Source: Clonostachys chloroleuca (taxonomy: Eukaryota; Ascomycota; Sordariomycetes; Hypocreales; Bionectriaceae). From it: 64,000 nucleotides of DNA. Below, piece by piece: positions 35,286-46,681 of this stretch (position 1 is its first letter; the number at the start of each line of letters is the position of its first letter). Below the pieces are notes generated by a model. That model was given only the letters and a program-made list of their open reading frames with translations. It was not told where the DNA came from and searched no databases. The position numbers were made by a program, and so were the translations under genes. The stretch covers positions 7,874,001 to 7,938,000 of the forward strand of contig JBANAY010000004.1 in NCBI GenBank assembly GCA_037952775.1, in the 5' to 3' direction.

Positions 35286-36149
35286 ATGGCACCAACTCAG
35301 CTCTCCCCATCCGCCTTGCTGTACACTCCTACTGCCACTGCTTCCGAGCCCACTGTCAGCTCTCGCAATGCGCCAAACCTGGTCATTCTGACTACCTGGA
35401 TCTTTGCCCGCCGAGACCACATAGCCAAGTATGTCGAACAGTACCAGGCATTGTACCCAGGGGCCACGATCCTTGTCATCCAGTCGTTTTTGTATCATTT
35501 CTTACGGCCATTCAACCTACGAGAAGAGCTGACGCCCGTTATTCCTGTCATCCGAGGCATCCTCGGTGATGGAGTAAACCAAACTGGCAAACCACAGCTG
35601 CTGTTGCACGTTTTCTCCAACAGTGGCCTAGGCACATCATGGGTGCTGAGAAATGCATACCAAACAGAGAGCCCTGCCATTGAAAAAGGCATCTTGCCGC
35701 AGCATGCCACCATCTTCGACTCATCGCCTGGTCGTTACGACTACTGGGCAGTCGTCGCGGCGTTGCTCTACGGCATCCCACCAAGCGCCTGGCTGCAACG
35801 CATCGCCGCCATGCCGCTCGCTCACATGCTCAGCGGAGGCATCTGGGTGTGGTGCCGCATGCTTGGGGGCGAGGACTGGGTCTTCAGATATGCTCAGGCA
35901 GCCAACAACCCGTCTCAAGTGGACGAGGTGTGTCGGGCTTACGCCTTTGGAAGAGCTGACCGGCTGGTCCCGGCCCACTGGGTTGAGGCCCATGCTGCGG
36001 ATGCCACTGTGCAAGGGTTTAATGTCAAGCAAATGGTCGATTTCGGCACGAAAAGTGCTCATGTGGCTCATGCGAGGACTGACCCATCACGGTACTGGGC
36101 GTTGGTGGCTGACACTTGGAAGTCCGCCGTGCATGATACCAAGCTCTAG
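35286..36149 (+). CDS. PaxU/TMEM53-like (DUF829) alpha/beta-hydrolase-fold protein, 287 aa
   Basis: Intronless. The ATG at 35286 has a strong context (CACAATGGC); the frame is open a few codons upstream. The pattern NLVILTTWIFARRDHIAKYVEQYQALYP, then ATILVIQSFLYHF and HVFSNSGLGTSWVL is that of the DUF829 / TMEM53 family, which includes PaxU from the paxilline cluster. The Ser in HVFSNSG occupies the nucleophile-elbow position of an alpha/beta-hydrolase. Family members occur in several fungal secondary-metabolite clusters and their biochemical role is poorly defined. It lies about 3 kb from the PKS remnant, so it may once have belonged to that cluster; this is an inference. Confidence 0.8.
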   Translation: MAPTQLSPSALLYTPTATASEPTVSSRNAPNLVILTTWIFARRDHIAKYVEQYQALYPGATILVIQSFLYHFLRPFNLREELTPVIPVIRGILGDGVNQTGKPQLLLHVFSNSGLGTSWVLRNAYQTESPAIEKGILPQHATIFDSSPGRYDYWAVVAALLYGIPPSAWLQRIAAMPLAHMLSGGIWVWCRMLGGEDWVFRYAQAANNPSQVDEVCRAYAFGRADRLVPAHWVEAHAADATVQGFNVKQMVDFGTKSAHVAHARTDPSRYWALVADTWKSAVHDTKL

Positions 36150-36649
36150 ATGAGGGAACTATGATTGGCGGCTTTAGTTGAGAGGGAAGTTCCCGCGAGG
36201 GAATGACATTGGTAGGATAATGCGACAGTTACAATCATGTATCTAGATGATCTTAATCCATGGGCCAATCGGGAGCACGTACATGACCTGGATCGACTGA
36301 TAACCCAAAGTGCTTACGTGGTCTCCTTCCTGGGCATCTGTGCTCAATGTACCGAGCAGGCTGGCTTATGCTGTGGCCATGAGCAACGGAAGCTACCGAA
36401 CCCAGTTGCTCCATTCAAGGTTAATCCTGTGCAAACAAGCAGGGGTGTGTTAAACCTATCACCGATGTGAACCGATAGAGCCTTGCTGCAGCTCGAAGGC
36501 TTAGTTTAGGGGTATTTTGAAGAGCCTGAATAGCAAGAACAATATTACTTTCGTACGAAGATGAAGTCATTTTTTATTGTTGAGAAATTTAAGAAAATAA
36601 ACAAGGAAGTACTTCAAGATGAGGATGCGCCGCTCACTTGTGGATCACG
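36150..36649. other. intergenic, no gene
   Basis: This is 3' flanking DNA of two convergent genes, AT-rich at 36540-36600. Nothing else was seen. Confidence 0.45.
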
Positions 36650-37139
36650 TTACCTATCGCAATAATCCTCTATTTCGATGCGTTTTATTGGCTCTATTAT
36701 TTGATGGAATGTGGTTAGACAAAGGTCAAAACATTATATCTCTTTTGTTACTTCGTATAGAAGATCGCGATGACGTACCAAATATAAAGACGGCCACACC
36801 TTGCTTGCCGGCTCCTCCGAACACCCTCGTCGTAAAGCCTTCCAGAGTGGTAGAGTGGCAGAACTTGTTGGCGCTGACGACGTGGACGTTCCAACTGAAC
36901 GTCACCAGCGCGTCTTCCTCGAATCCGACCATGCGATACGTCACATGTCCTTGTATGCCTGCGCCGATGTGTGTTGACTTGAAAGACCATATCACGCTTT
37001 CCCCTGCCAATATGTACGGAGGGGGAGGTGACTCCGGATTGAGCTGCTTGCCATGGTCGAGCTGCGGTGAGTTGGGCTCCAGCTGGAGCTCCTCGTTAGT
37101 GTGGTTAAGAATGACGACTGTGAGCTCTCGCGCCGCCAT
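36650..37139 (-). CDS. small beta-sandwich protein resembling Et79-type crystal/cytolysin-like proteins, about 134 aa
   Basis: Start at 37139 (MAARELTVVILNHTNEEL). The pattern N-x-T, LDHGKQL, PPPPYILAGESVIW, GIQGHVTYR and VTFSW resembles the small beta-sandwich family that includes Bacillus Et79 crystal protein and aegerolysin-like fungal relatives; members can bind membranes or act as insecticidal proteins. I see no signal peptide. An 85-nt intron (36694-36778, GTACGT with a CTAAC branch point) would give a 134-aa product ending at 36650; without splicing the frame stops at 36726 after 137 aa. The family assignment is from pattern recall only and is moderate at best. No toxicity is shown. 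Confidence 0.5.
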
Positions 37140-38195
37140 TGTAGAGACGGTATATGATACTGCGACGATGTTTTAAACAGGAATAGAGAAGTTATGCTAG
37201 GGGTAGATGTTTTGTCTTACGGTGAAACGGCTAAGCACTGGCTTTTCTATGTTATTAAACTATTAGCAGATAGCTATGTTGCGCCTTGTTGGACACGTAA
37301 TTTTCGCCGCTGGTATAACCTAGCCACGTATGCGGTATTACTGTTTTTGAGAATAGAGTTTGGGATGGTATGGGATTGCTAGGTGGCCTATGAAGATCCG
37401 GATAAGGAGTGAGGGGTTTAGCCTGTCCAGGATAGCTCAGTGATTTTGAGTGAAAGTATGCTGCATGATCCCAGCTCAGCTGGTAAATCAAAGAGATTTA
37501 GACTCATCTATGCAAATCGTACGCGTTGTCACCTAGGCATTGCTTGCTCTAACGTTGCACTGCTGCCGATTCCAGAGGCATGCATGACACCTCAGCCGCT
37601 CCATTGGGATGCATCGAATTGAGAATCGTTTTCCTCTTCAGGAGCTGGAATATACAAGAGAACTATCTTTAGATCCCTTTCGGGAAAATGATTAATAGAA
37701 TGCCCAATATGGAGACAATGGGCAGCGGGCCTCGTGAGTCTTAGCTCTATCGAAAGTTCATGTGGAACGCTTTAGTTCATCTATGGAGCTATCCAGTACC
37801 ATCCTCGTTGGAATGCAAGACGTGGCTTGAGGAAATTAACAAGATTGGGTGGCTGCATCGAGGCCCAGGGTCTCATGATACATCTTTCACGCCACAGAGA
37901 GACCCCGCAAAGAGTCGAGGCTCTCCTGATAAGGGAGACGCAGCTGAACGTTGAAAGTGGCGACGAATCGGCGGCGAGCATCGAAACTATATTTAGTCAA
38001 ACTTTAACCTAAATAACGCTACCTATTGAGATAGTGATTGGGGAGCTGCCAACAAACGACCATGTATCTCTCATGTCGTCTCCTTCTCGGAGAGACCATG
38101 GATATATTCTTAAGCAGGAACTGAACTATAGGTTCGACACAGTTGAATTTAATCAGAACATCAAGCTATCTTCAAGACCTGCTACAATTTCCAAA
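37140..38195. other. divergent intergenic region, no gene
   Basis: This is shared upstream DNA of the Et79-like gene and the membrane-protein pseudogene. No supported ORF was seen. Confidence 0.45.
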
Positions 38196-38868
38196 ATGGG
38201 ACGAATGGATGAAAACAAAGGTGTCGTGCACAAGGTGCTGTCTGTGCTTTTCCGTACCGGTGAGCTCGTTAGCGCCATCATTGTCCTCGCACTTCTAGGT
38301 CGCTTCACTTACTACGTCCACGGTCATAGTCACAATAATGGGCGAGTTGTCTATACTATGGTGGTCGCTGCGATTGGCATCATCTTCTCGATTCTTGTCA
38401 TTGCACCCTTTACCGCCCTGTTCCTGAGCTTCCCCTTTGACTTCATCATGTGAATTATGTGGTTCATCGCGTTCTGTCTTCTTGAGACGGTAAGGCCCGA
38501 AATCCCTCTTATCTTGCTTCTTTACCAAATTGAAACTAAAATATATAAACTCATATAGGAAACGGGTTCATCTGCGTGCTCTAGTTGGTGGTACAATAAC
38601 TACTAGGGATACTATTAGGGCAGGTTCTGGAAGGTTAGACCCGTCGGAAACGTCCGGGTCAATGGAGCTGGCTGCTCCGAGTGGAGAACCGTTCTGGCCT
38701 TTTCCTTCATTGCTATGTTTCTTCACCTTCTAAGTAGTATTCTGGTACGCATCTGTTCCTCTTCAAATTTTTCGAGAATGCGTTCTAATACGGAATTAGG
38801 GTATCTATATTGTCAAGCGATACGGTAGATGGAGGAAGGACAGGGCCCCAGCCGACTTGAAGAAGTAG
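38196..38868 (+). pseudogene. MARVEL-like four-helix membrane protein with three internal stops
   Basis: Exons 38196-38489, 38559-38744 and 38800-38868 splice cleanly in phase (introns 38490-38558 and 38745-38799) and would give about 182 residues. Four hydrophobic helices and the motif CSSWWYNNY-x-GYY-x-GRFW match small fungal MARVEL-type membrane proteins. Three in-frame stops break it: TGA at 38451-38453, TAG at 38604-38606 and TAG at 38616-38618. The two TAGs replace Trp codons of the conserved motif, which is a G-to-A change (CpA to TpA on the other strand). This is the hallmark of RIP. The gene abuts an AT-rich tract and the truncated PKS. Confidence 0.78.
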
Positions 38869-39171
38869 GAAATAGCGGCACACCACGCGAACAGTGGTCA
38901 TTCCAATGGCCAGCAGGAGACTAGTATTAACAACCCTTCTCAGGCTCCGGTAACGGTGTAAATAAGTACTGTTGGATTTTATATATTAGATAGGCAGAAT
39001 TATATAGTTATATTTATCTAAGTTATACTGTTCCAGTACTTCTAGTAGGGATAATTATATAATTTAGTATATATCTCTTCTTTAAGCTTAATATTCTTCT
39101 AATCTAGAAAAAAAAATATTTAGAATAAATTATTCTTAATTATAACTAACTATATTATCACAATTTATCAG
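38869..39171. repeat. AT-rich, RIP-like tract at the PKS truncation point
   Basis: Between about 38965 and 39170 the DNA is very rich in A and T with many TA steps. It resembles RIP-degraded transposon remnant, although no element can be recognised. Its end (CTAAC ... TTTATCAG at 39146-39171) looks like the 3' end of an intron leading into the PKS. Confidence 0.55.
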
Positions 39172-42100
39172 GAACCTGGCGTACACACTGTCAAATCGAC
39201 GCACACATTTCTCTCACCGAGCTTTTGCGGTGTTCGATATGTCCGAAGACCTTACTACGCTTGTTGGCAAATTCTCTTCAGCTATCCGGGGAAGCGCAAC
39301 ACCCAAACTTGCTTACATATTCTCAGGTGTAAGAACTCCCTGAAAACCCCTTACAAACACATGACTGACTTCATTTTTTTGGGTCTCTAGCAAGGTAGTC
39401 AGTGGTACGCGATGGGACGGGAGCTCTTCTATCGATATCCAATATATCGAAAGTCCTTACTTGATGCTTCGGTTTACTTGCAGGGACTTGATTGTCCATG
39501 GGACGCTGTGGGTAGGCTAAGCTTTTGTTCTTTTTGTTGTTGTTAAAATTCCCAGAGACTAATCTAATCATTCAATAGATGAACTTATGAAAAGCGAAAA
39601 CGAGACGAATGTGAATGATGCCGAATACAGTCAACCGCTCTGTACAATCATCCAGATAGCTCTAGTAGATCTGCTAAACAGCTTCGGTCTCCGGCCTGCG
39701 AAAGTTGCTGGACACTCGTCAGGCGAAATTGCAGCAGCGTACGTATGATTGTGACTACTATGAAAACAAATCGAGCTAAAATCACGCTGTGTAGATACTG
39801 TGCAGGGGCTCTATCGAGGCATTCAGCATGGAAAATTGCCTATCTTCGCGGGCTGCTGGCAGCACGGCTTACTTCGACCTTGCCTGACAACACAAACAAA
39901 GTCAAAGGCTCTATGATGGCACTTGGTCTACCCGCATCTGAAGCCAATAAATACCTAGACCAGGTTGCTGATCGTTTGGGATCCAAGCGGCTTGTGGTTG
40001 CTTGCATCAACAGCCCGTTGAATGTGGCAATCTCAGGCGAGGAATCACACATCGATCATCTCAAAAACGTCCTTGATGCGGCCCCAGGTGGGATATTTGC
40101 AAGGAAATTGAAGGTTAGCGTCGCCTACCATTCCTTTCAAATGCTGGAGGTGGCAGATGAGTACGTGACTCGGATTGGACGGCTTCGCCCTCCGCCAGTC
40201 AGTTCCGCATCAGCGCCTCTCATGGCTTCTTCCGTAACCGGGACATGGATTCTCCCAGATGAGTTGCTAAAGGCAGAGTATTGGGCTAGAAATATGGTAT
40301 CACCGGTGCTTTTCTCAGACGCTCTCGTAACAATATGCGCTTCATCTACGACGGGAAAAGCCAGTTCAACAACTACCAAGCTAAACCGCAGTCATTTAAG
40401 AACAGTACCGATCACAGAGATCGTGGAAGTTGGACCTCATTCAGTATTACAGGGTCCTTCGAGAGAGATACTTCGCTCGATTGGTAAAGAAGGGAGTGTG
40501 CAGTATGCTTCCGCATTAATCAGGAACAAGTCTGCCACCAATACTATTCTAGAACTTGCCGGCCGTCTCCATTGCTTGGGATACCAACTAGATCTCGAGC
40601 AAGTTAATAGCAGCACTTCAGAAGTAGAGGCATCAGCACCTCTCAAGGCATTACCAACCTTACCTGCGTACCCTTTCAACCACTCGAGGGTATACTGGAC
40701 AGAGAGCAGAATAAGCAAGGCTTTCCGGTTTCGCAAATTTAAGAGACATGATTTATTGGGTGCTCAGTCATTCGATTGGAATCCCCTTGAGGCCAAGTGG
40801 CGTCATACTATAAGGATATCGGATCTGCCATGGGTTGAACACCACAAGATCAATGGGACGGTTTCGTATCCAGCGTCCGGTATGCTTGTCATGGCCGTCG
40901 AGGCAGCTCGCCAGATGGCTGATTCAACGCGAAAACTATCGGGGTTTGTGTTTCACGATACCTCTTTTCATTCAGCACTGGTAATTCCAAATGATGGCGA
41001 TGGTATCGAGGTGAACCTTCATATGCGGCCTCGCAAGAACAGCAGCGAGAAAGATGCAGGCTGGTTCGATTTCTCGCTGTATGAACGTGAGGAATCCAGC
41101 CAGAGTGGCTGGAAAGAAAATTGCAATGGCTCCATTCAATTAAATTACACCGATGAACAAAGCAGCCTTGACGGCGAAACCGATCATCTAGGGGTCAAAA
41201 AGGAAGAGGTTGCCTGGGAACAGTCCCGTCTGACCCGTATTCAGAAGATTCGGGGCAACTGCACGGAGGCCGTCGAGCCAGACAAGCTGTACGAGAAGCT
41301 TCTCTCGAGTGGGTATAACTACGGCCCTTCGTTCCAAGGTATCACAAGCATGAGTTATGATGGCAAGGATTCATCCGTAGCCACAGTAAAGACGTACCGG
41401 TGGTCAGACTATTTTGAAGGACCGGATCCTGGTGTTGAGCATGTTGTGCATCCCACCACCCTCGACACGATCCTTCACACCATGCTTGCCAGTCTCACTG
41501 GTGGCGGTACAGAAGAAATCTCAACAACCATTCCTACTTTTGTTGAACACATGTGGATCTCAGCTAGCCATGGACTCAGTTCCTTGGAGGCAGATGCGGT
41601 TAATATTGTTACGACTGGGCAGAAATACGGTCGCCGGGATGCTCGATCCTCGCTGACTGTAACAGCCTTGGATGGCCAAACTGTCTTGATCGATGTTGCT
41701 AACTTTCAAACAACCGTTGTTGCGAGCGATGGAGGCCAGGGCAACGAAATCGAACAAAATTTCAAGCCAGGCTACACACTGGATTGGAAGCCTGATTTGA
41801 CCCTTTTATCTCCAACAGAGCTCCAGGAATTTTGTGGCGAGTCGAACATTGATGTGGTTCAAGGCTCAAAGGCTACAAACCAAGAAGTCGTCACATTCCT
41901 TACTGTTTCCATGGCCTGGACACTCAAAATGCTCGAAGGCCATCAATCAGAGACAGAGTCCAATCACATCAAGTGGATGCGTCGACAAATCAAAAGGTTA
42001 AACAACCCTGCTCTGACACAACTAGACGATACCACATTCGAACGGATGGTGAGCAATATTGAGAGTCATGGTGCACAGGGCAGAATTCTTTCAGCCATTG

Positions 42101-45100
42101 CAAGAAACCAGGCCGCTTTGCTCAAAGAAGGCAATTGTAAAGTAAACTCTCCAGCACTCGTCAGACTTGCTGAAGAATATATCGACAATACTGTAAGTCA
42201 AAGTCCATCATCTTGAACTGTATGCTTAACAACAGGAGTCTGACAACTTTCAAGCTTCAAGCACCGTTCTTTGACAAGTTGTGCACTCTTCTGGATTGCA
42301 TGGCGCATAAGAAATTGGATCTTCGTATTCTAGAGTTAGGTACAGGCAGCTTATCTCTGACGGATCGAATCCTGACGACGCTCAACACCCGAGACAATGG
42401 AATGGAATCAATTGCAATGCCACGTTTCGCATCCTATGAATACACCACCGAATCACACGAGGCTACTGATGTTTCAAAGTCAAACTTCAAAGGACCAAGC
42501 GCCAAAGCCAGCTTCAAAACACTGAATATTGATCAGGGTCCGGAAAACCAAGGGTTCGAATTGGGAAGCTATGACATTATACTGGCTTCTGGCGTGAGTC
42601 ATTCCAACAATCCTCACCAATTGGTCTACTGACATGTTTTTAGGGGTTCAAAAACCTCCTAGATGACCTCGATTCAGTGAAAAATGCTCGAAAGCTATTA
42701 AAGCCGTAAGTATATATACAAATAGAACTCTACAGGCGCACGCTTCTGACGTATGCTCTAGTGGTGGAAATCTCATTGCTATCGAGGCCCCGAGGCACGA
42801 TGAAGCGCTTCTCGCAAACTTTGTATTTGGTCTGGGCAACGACTGGTGGTTAAGTAAGTCTAACTAATGGCATTGGCTTTCGTTGGACCATTTGAATAAT
42901 CATCAATATTGACTACCGCAGGTCTCGAGAAGTACACATCCGTACTCTCTGTTATGAATCAGCAGCATTGCGCTGAAGTACTCAGATCAGCGAAATTTTC
43001 TGATCTGGAGGTCGTCCTACGCGATTCGCACGATCCAGCACTCCAGAAATTTTCTATCATTACCACTACTGCAGTGGAGGAAGATGCTGTTAAGGACAGT
43101 GGCGAAATAGAAAGGACGAATGGGAGTCGCCTCATTCTCATCCACCATGACGATGATGCCAAACAAGAGAGCATTGCGCAGCAGATACAAGGCTTAATCA
43201 ACGACTCTCAAAGTACCGACTTTTCCGATATACAACTGAAATCTGTGACATCCGCAGTAGACCTGTCACCTTTTGGCCAAGACACAATGATCGTCTACCT
43301 TCTCGAGCTTGGAACGCCTGTGTGGTACACGATGGATGAGAACCTCTACTACAAACTCCAAAAGCTCCTTGTTTCGAACATCAATTCCAAGATGCTCTGG
43401 GTGGGTCAAAACGGGTCTGCAGGAGGCAGTGATGGGCCTGAAGTGAATCAATCGGCTTATCGACTTATTGATGGCCTCTCGCGCGCGCTCAATTCAGAGA
43501 ACGACGGTGAGATATTGAGTCTCCTGAGTCTTCAACAAGAGGAAAGTCTCTCCTCCAGGCAAATGAGCCACATCCTTGCGGTAATACGAAAGATTCACGC
43601 TCAATCGGATGAGTTCATGGACACTGAATGGGTTGAGAAAGATGGCCGACTATGTGTGCTAAGAATGGTCCAGTCGCCATCGCTCAAGGACAAGGTCTCC
43701 TCTCGATTGATCCCACAACATGAGACCCAGCAGGCCTGGTATGAAGGCAAAGGACCTGATGATAGGGTGCCGCTGAAACTGGCTTTCGGGACTCCTGGCT
43801 TGCTCAACACTATCCATTTTGTGCAGGATAAAGAGTACTCGACTACACAACTTGGAGAGGGCGAGTTGGAAATCGAGGTTCAAGCCGTTGGAGTCAACTA
43901 CAGAGACGTTCTATCAGCTCTCGGAAGATTGAAGAATGCTCAGGTTGGCTGCGAGTGCGCCGGAATCGTAACTCAAGTTGGTTCCGGGGTATATGGCTAC
44001 CAAGTTGGAGATCGCGTTGCTGCCATCTCTCCCATCGATTGCTACCGCACATATCTTCGTGTTGACCATCGCTTCACTGCCCACATCCCTGATTCAATGC
44101 CACTGAATATAGCAGCAGCAATGATCATCAATCACCTGACCGCCTGGTGGACTCTTCATGAATTAGCACATCTTGCTCCTGACGAGACTGTACTTATCCA
44201 TAGTGGCGCAGGCGGCACGGGTCAGGCTGCGGTGCAGGTGGCACAACATATCGGGGCTCAGGTCCTAACAACTGTGGGCACTGATGAGAAGAAAGCCCTA
44301 CTCAAGGAACAGTACGGGATAGACTCCGATCATATCTTCAGCAGCAGAGTGGCCTCCGCCTTTTCTCGCGGGGTTCAGCGTACGACAAAAGACCAGGGCG
44401 TCGACGTGATACTCAGCGCTCTAAGTGGTGAAGGTTTCATATCATCGTGGGAATGTCTCGCGCCGTTTGGCCGATTCATGGAAATAGGCAAACGGAACAT
44501 CCATGAGCGCAAGAGTCTGCCCATGGCGCGGTTTGACACTGGCGTCTCCTTCCACGCCTTTGAAATCGGAGTTGTCTGCAGGTCAAGACCCAACACGGTT
44601 CGGCCGATGCTGGAGCAGCTCTTCGGCTTGTATGAAAAAGGAGTGTTGCGGCCAGCTTTCCCGTTGCAAGTGCACGGCGTGTCAGACCTAGAGAAGGTCC
44701 TCCGAGTCATGCAGCGAGGCGACAATATGGGCAAAATCGTGATAGAGATGCGGCCCGAGGACAAAGTAAAGGCAGTCCTAGATAGGAAGCCAACTACCTC
44801 ACTTAGTTCGGATGCAACGTATATGGTAGCTGGAGGTCTTGGGGGGCTGGGGAGGAGTATGGCCGCATGGCTTGTAGATCGTGGTGCCCGCCATCTCATT
44901 CTGCTGGCAAGATCAGGGCCACGGACGCAAGAGGCTCGTGATTTTGTCGAAAGTCTGACTCTTAAGGGTGTCCAAATTGCCACTCCGCCTTGCGATATTC
45001 GCGACGCCAATGCCCTCCGATCAGTCCTCGACAATTGCTCATCTACTATGCCACCTATCCGCGGCGCTATTCAGGCGACGGGACTTCTCCGCGATGCGAT

Positions 45101-45935
45101 CTTTGAAAGGATGTCATATGAGACATGGCAGGCCGCTGCCGCGCCGAAAACATTGGGATCCTGGAACATGCACTCCCTTCTTCCCGCCGACATGGACTTC
45201 TTCATTGGTATATCATCAGTAGCTGGTGTAGCTGGTGGTCGCGGTCAGGCGAACTACGCCGCTGCAAATACCTACATCGACGCATTCATGAAGTACCGTG
45301 TCGAGCAAGGGCTACACGGGGTGGCCCTTGACCTAGGGGTATTCCTCGATATTGGCTTTGCGACTGAAAATGCTGATCTTTGGGCACGCTGGGAGGCACA
45401 ACGGGCCCTGACAGTAACTAAGGCCGATTTGTTCGCCCTTCTGGACTGCTGCTGCTCCGAGAGGATACCTACTCAAGTGGTATATGGAATCAATAGCTTT
45501 GTTCAAGATCCTTCCATTAGGCACCAATTCTTCCGCAAAGCAATGCTTCGAACCCTTGCGCTGGAGGATGAAGAGGAAAGCGGCAATTCAGGAGGATCAG
45601 GCAAACAAGCTGCCCAGGACGTAGACTTTAGTTCTGTCTTTGCACAGGCCGTCACTTTGGATGATGCAGCGGGTGGCGTCAATGCAGCACTTTTGCGGAA
45701 GCTATCTACAATGCTCGCACTGCCTCGAGAGCAGCTAGACCCAGAAACTCCACTACATACATATGGTGTGGACTCTCTTGTCGCCGTCGAGTTGAGAAAC
45801 TGGTTCGCGAAGGAAGTCCATGCTGAGCTGGCTATTTTCGACATCCTAGGCGGAGCTACGACACGCTCAGCAAGCACATTAGCTGCGGTCAAGTCAAGAC
45901 TCAAGAAGGGAAGTTGGGAAGAAACCAAGGTTTAG
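39172..45935 (+). CDS. highly reducing type I polyketide synthase lacking the KS domain (AT-DH-MT-ER-KR-ACP), truncated
   Basis: I read join(39172..39328, 39391..39511, 39579..39738, 39795..42192, 42255..42593, 42644..42705, 42762..42853, 42922..45935); all phases fit. Counting from the first in-frame Met (39239), it has 2091 aa. It opens in the KS-AT linker ([18 protein letters not shown]). Domains: AT with GHSSGE (about 115); DH with [15 protein letters not shown] (about 475) and LDTILHT Asp (about 681); methyltransferase region with weakened SAM motif [12 protein letters not shown] (about 948); ER with NADPH motif [12 protein letters not shown] (about 1379-1690); KR with GGLGGLG and the Ser/Tyr motifs ISSVAG and ANYAAANTY (about 1720-1900); ACP with the GVDSL phosphopantetheine Ser (about 2038). 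The KS (DTACSS motif) is absent from the DNA upstream. Without it no chain can be extended unless a KS acts in trans. Confidence 0.88.
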
Positions 45936-46681
45936 CATGTCACATGCCAAGGAAACTGGGCATCAATCATCAAACAATACGACGTCTGGCAAAAACAAAC
46001 ATGATCTGTCAAATTCACGTCAAGAAAGGGTGGTCAGAGCGGTCAATCCTGTGAGTAGGTTGCGCGGAGCCATGTATTGTATATATTGATAAACCCCACG
46101 AAGCCGATCATTCAAGAAGAACAAACTATTAGCAGAATACTCTTGATCAAGCCCCCATCTAATATGTGATGAAGTGCCTGGCCCATCCGGCTCTTGTTCG
46201 CCAAGGGAATTGAACGCATTATCTTGAACATTATTTTGCCATCCAGGGGTAGGCCTCCCACCACACATGTCGGCTCAATGCTTATTCCAAGGCGCTAATG
46301 CAGTATTTATTGGGAGGCTTGGGGGCCATCTCTCAGCTGTTCCTACTCGCCCAATAAGACAAAGAGCACGGTCGTACTCTAAATTCAAGCGTAATTCAGC
46401 TGTGCTGCTAGCTGTTTGTTATCCCCCTTGAAGGGACTAATACACCGCCACCCGAGACATGATGTCTTACTTTGGGGGTCATGATGGCACATCCGTGCAT
46501 AACAGTCCATTCTGCCGAGTGACATGGCGTAGCATGCTGCATTAGACAAACTTGTGCTTTTGGTGGGTGGCTGGCCATTGAATTTCCCCCTCTCTCCTCT
46601 CTCCTAACCCTCACCACTCCATGTCCCATCCAGTTCGTCATAACGACTCGTGAAATTGGGCGTGTGAAAAGACTGCGCAAG
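45936..46681. other. intergenic, no gene
   Basis: This is PKS 3' flank and upstream DNA of the wall-sensor-like gene. Nothing was supported. Confidence 0.45.

Noticed and set aside
44375..45034. 219-codon minus-strand ORF inside the PKS
   Set aside because: It lies antisense to the ER and KR domains, Ser/Arg-rich, and is a mirror of the real frame.
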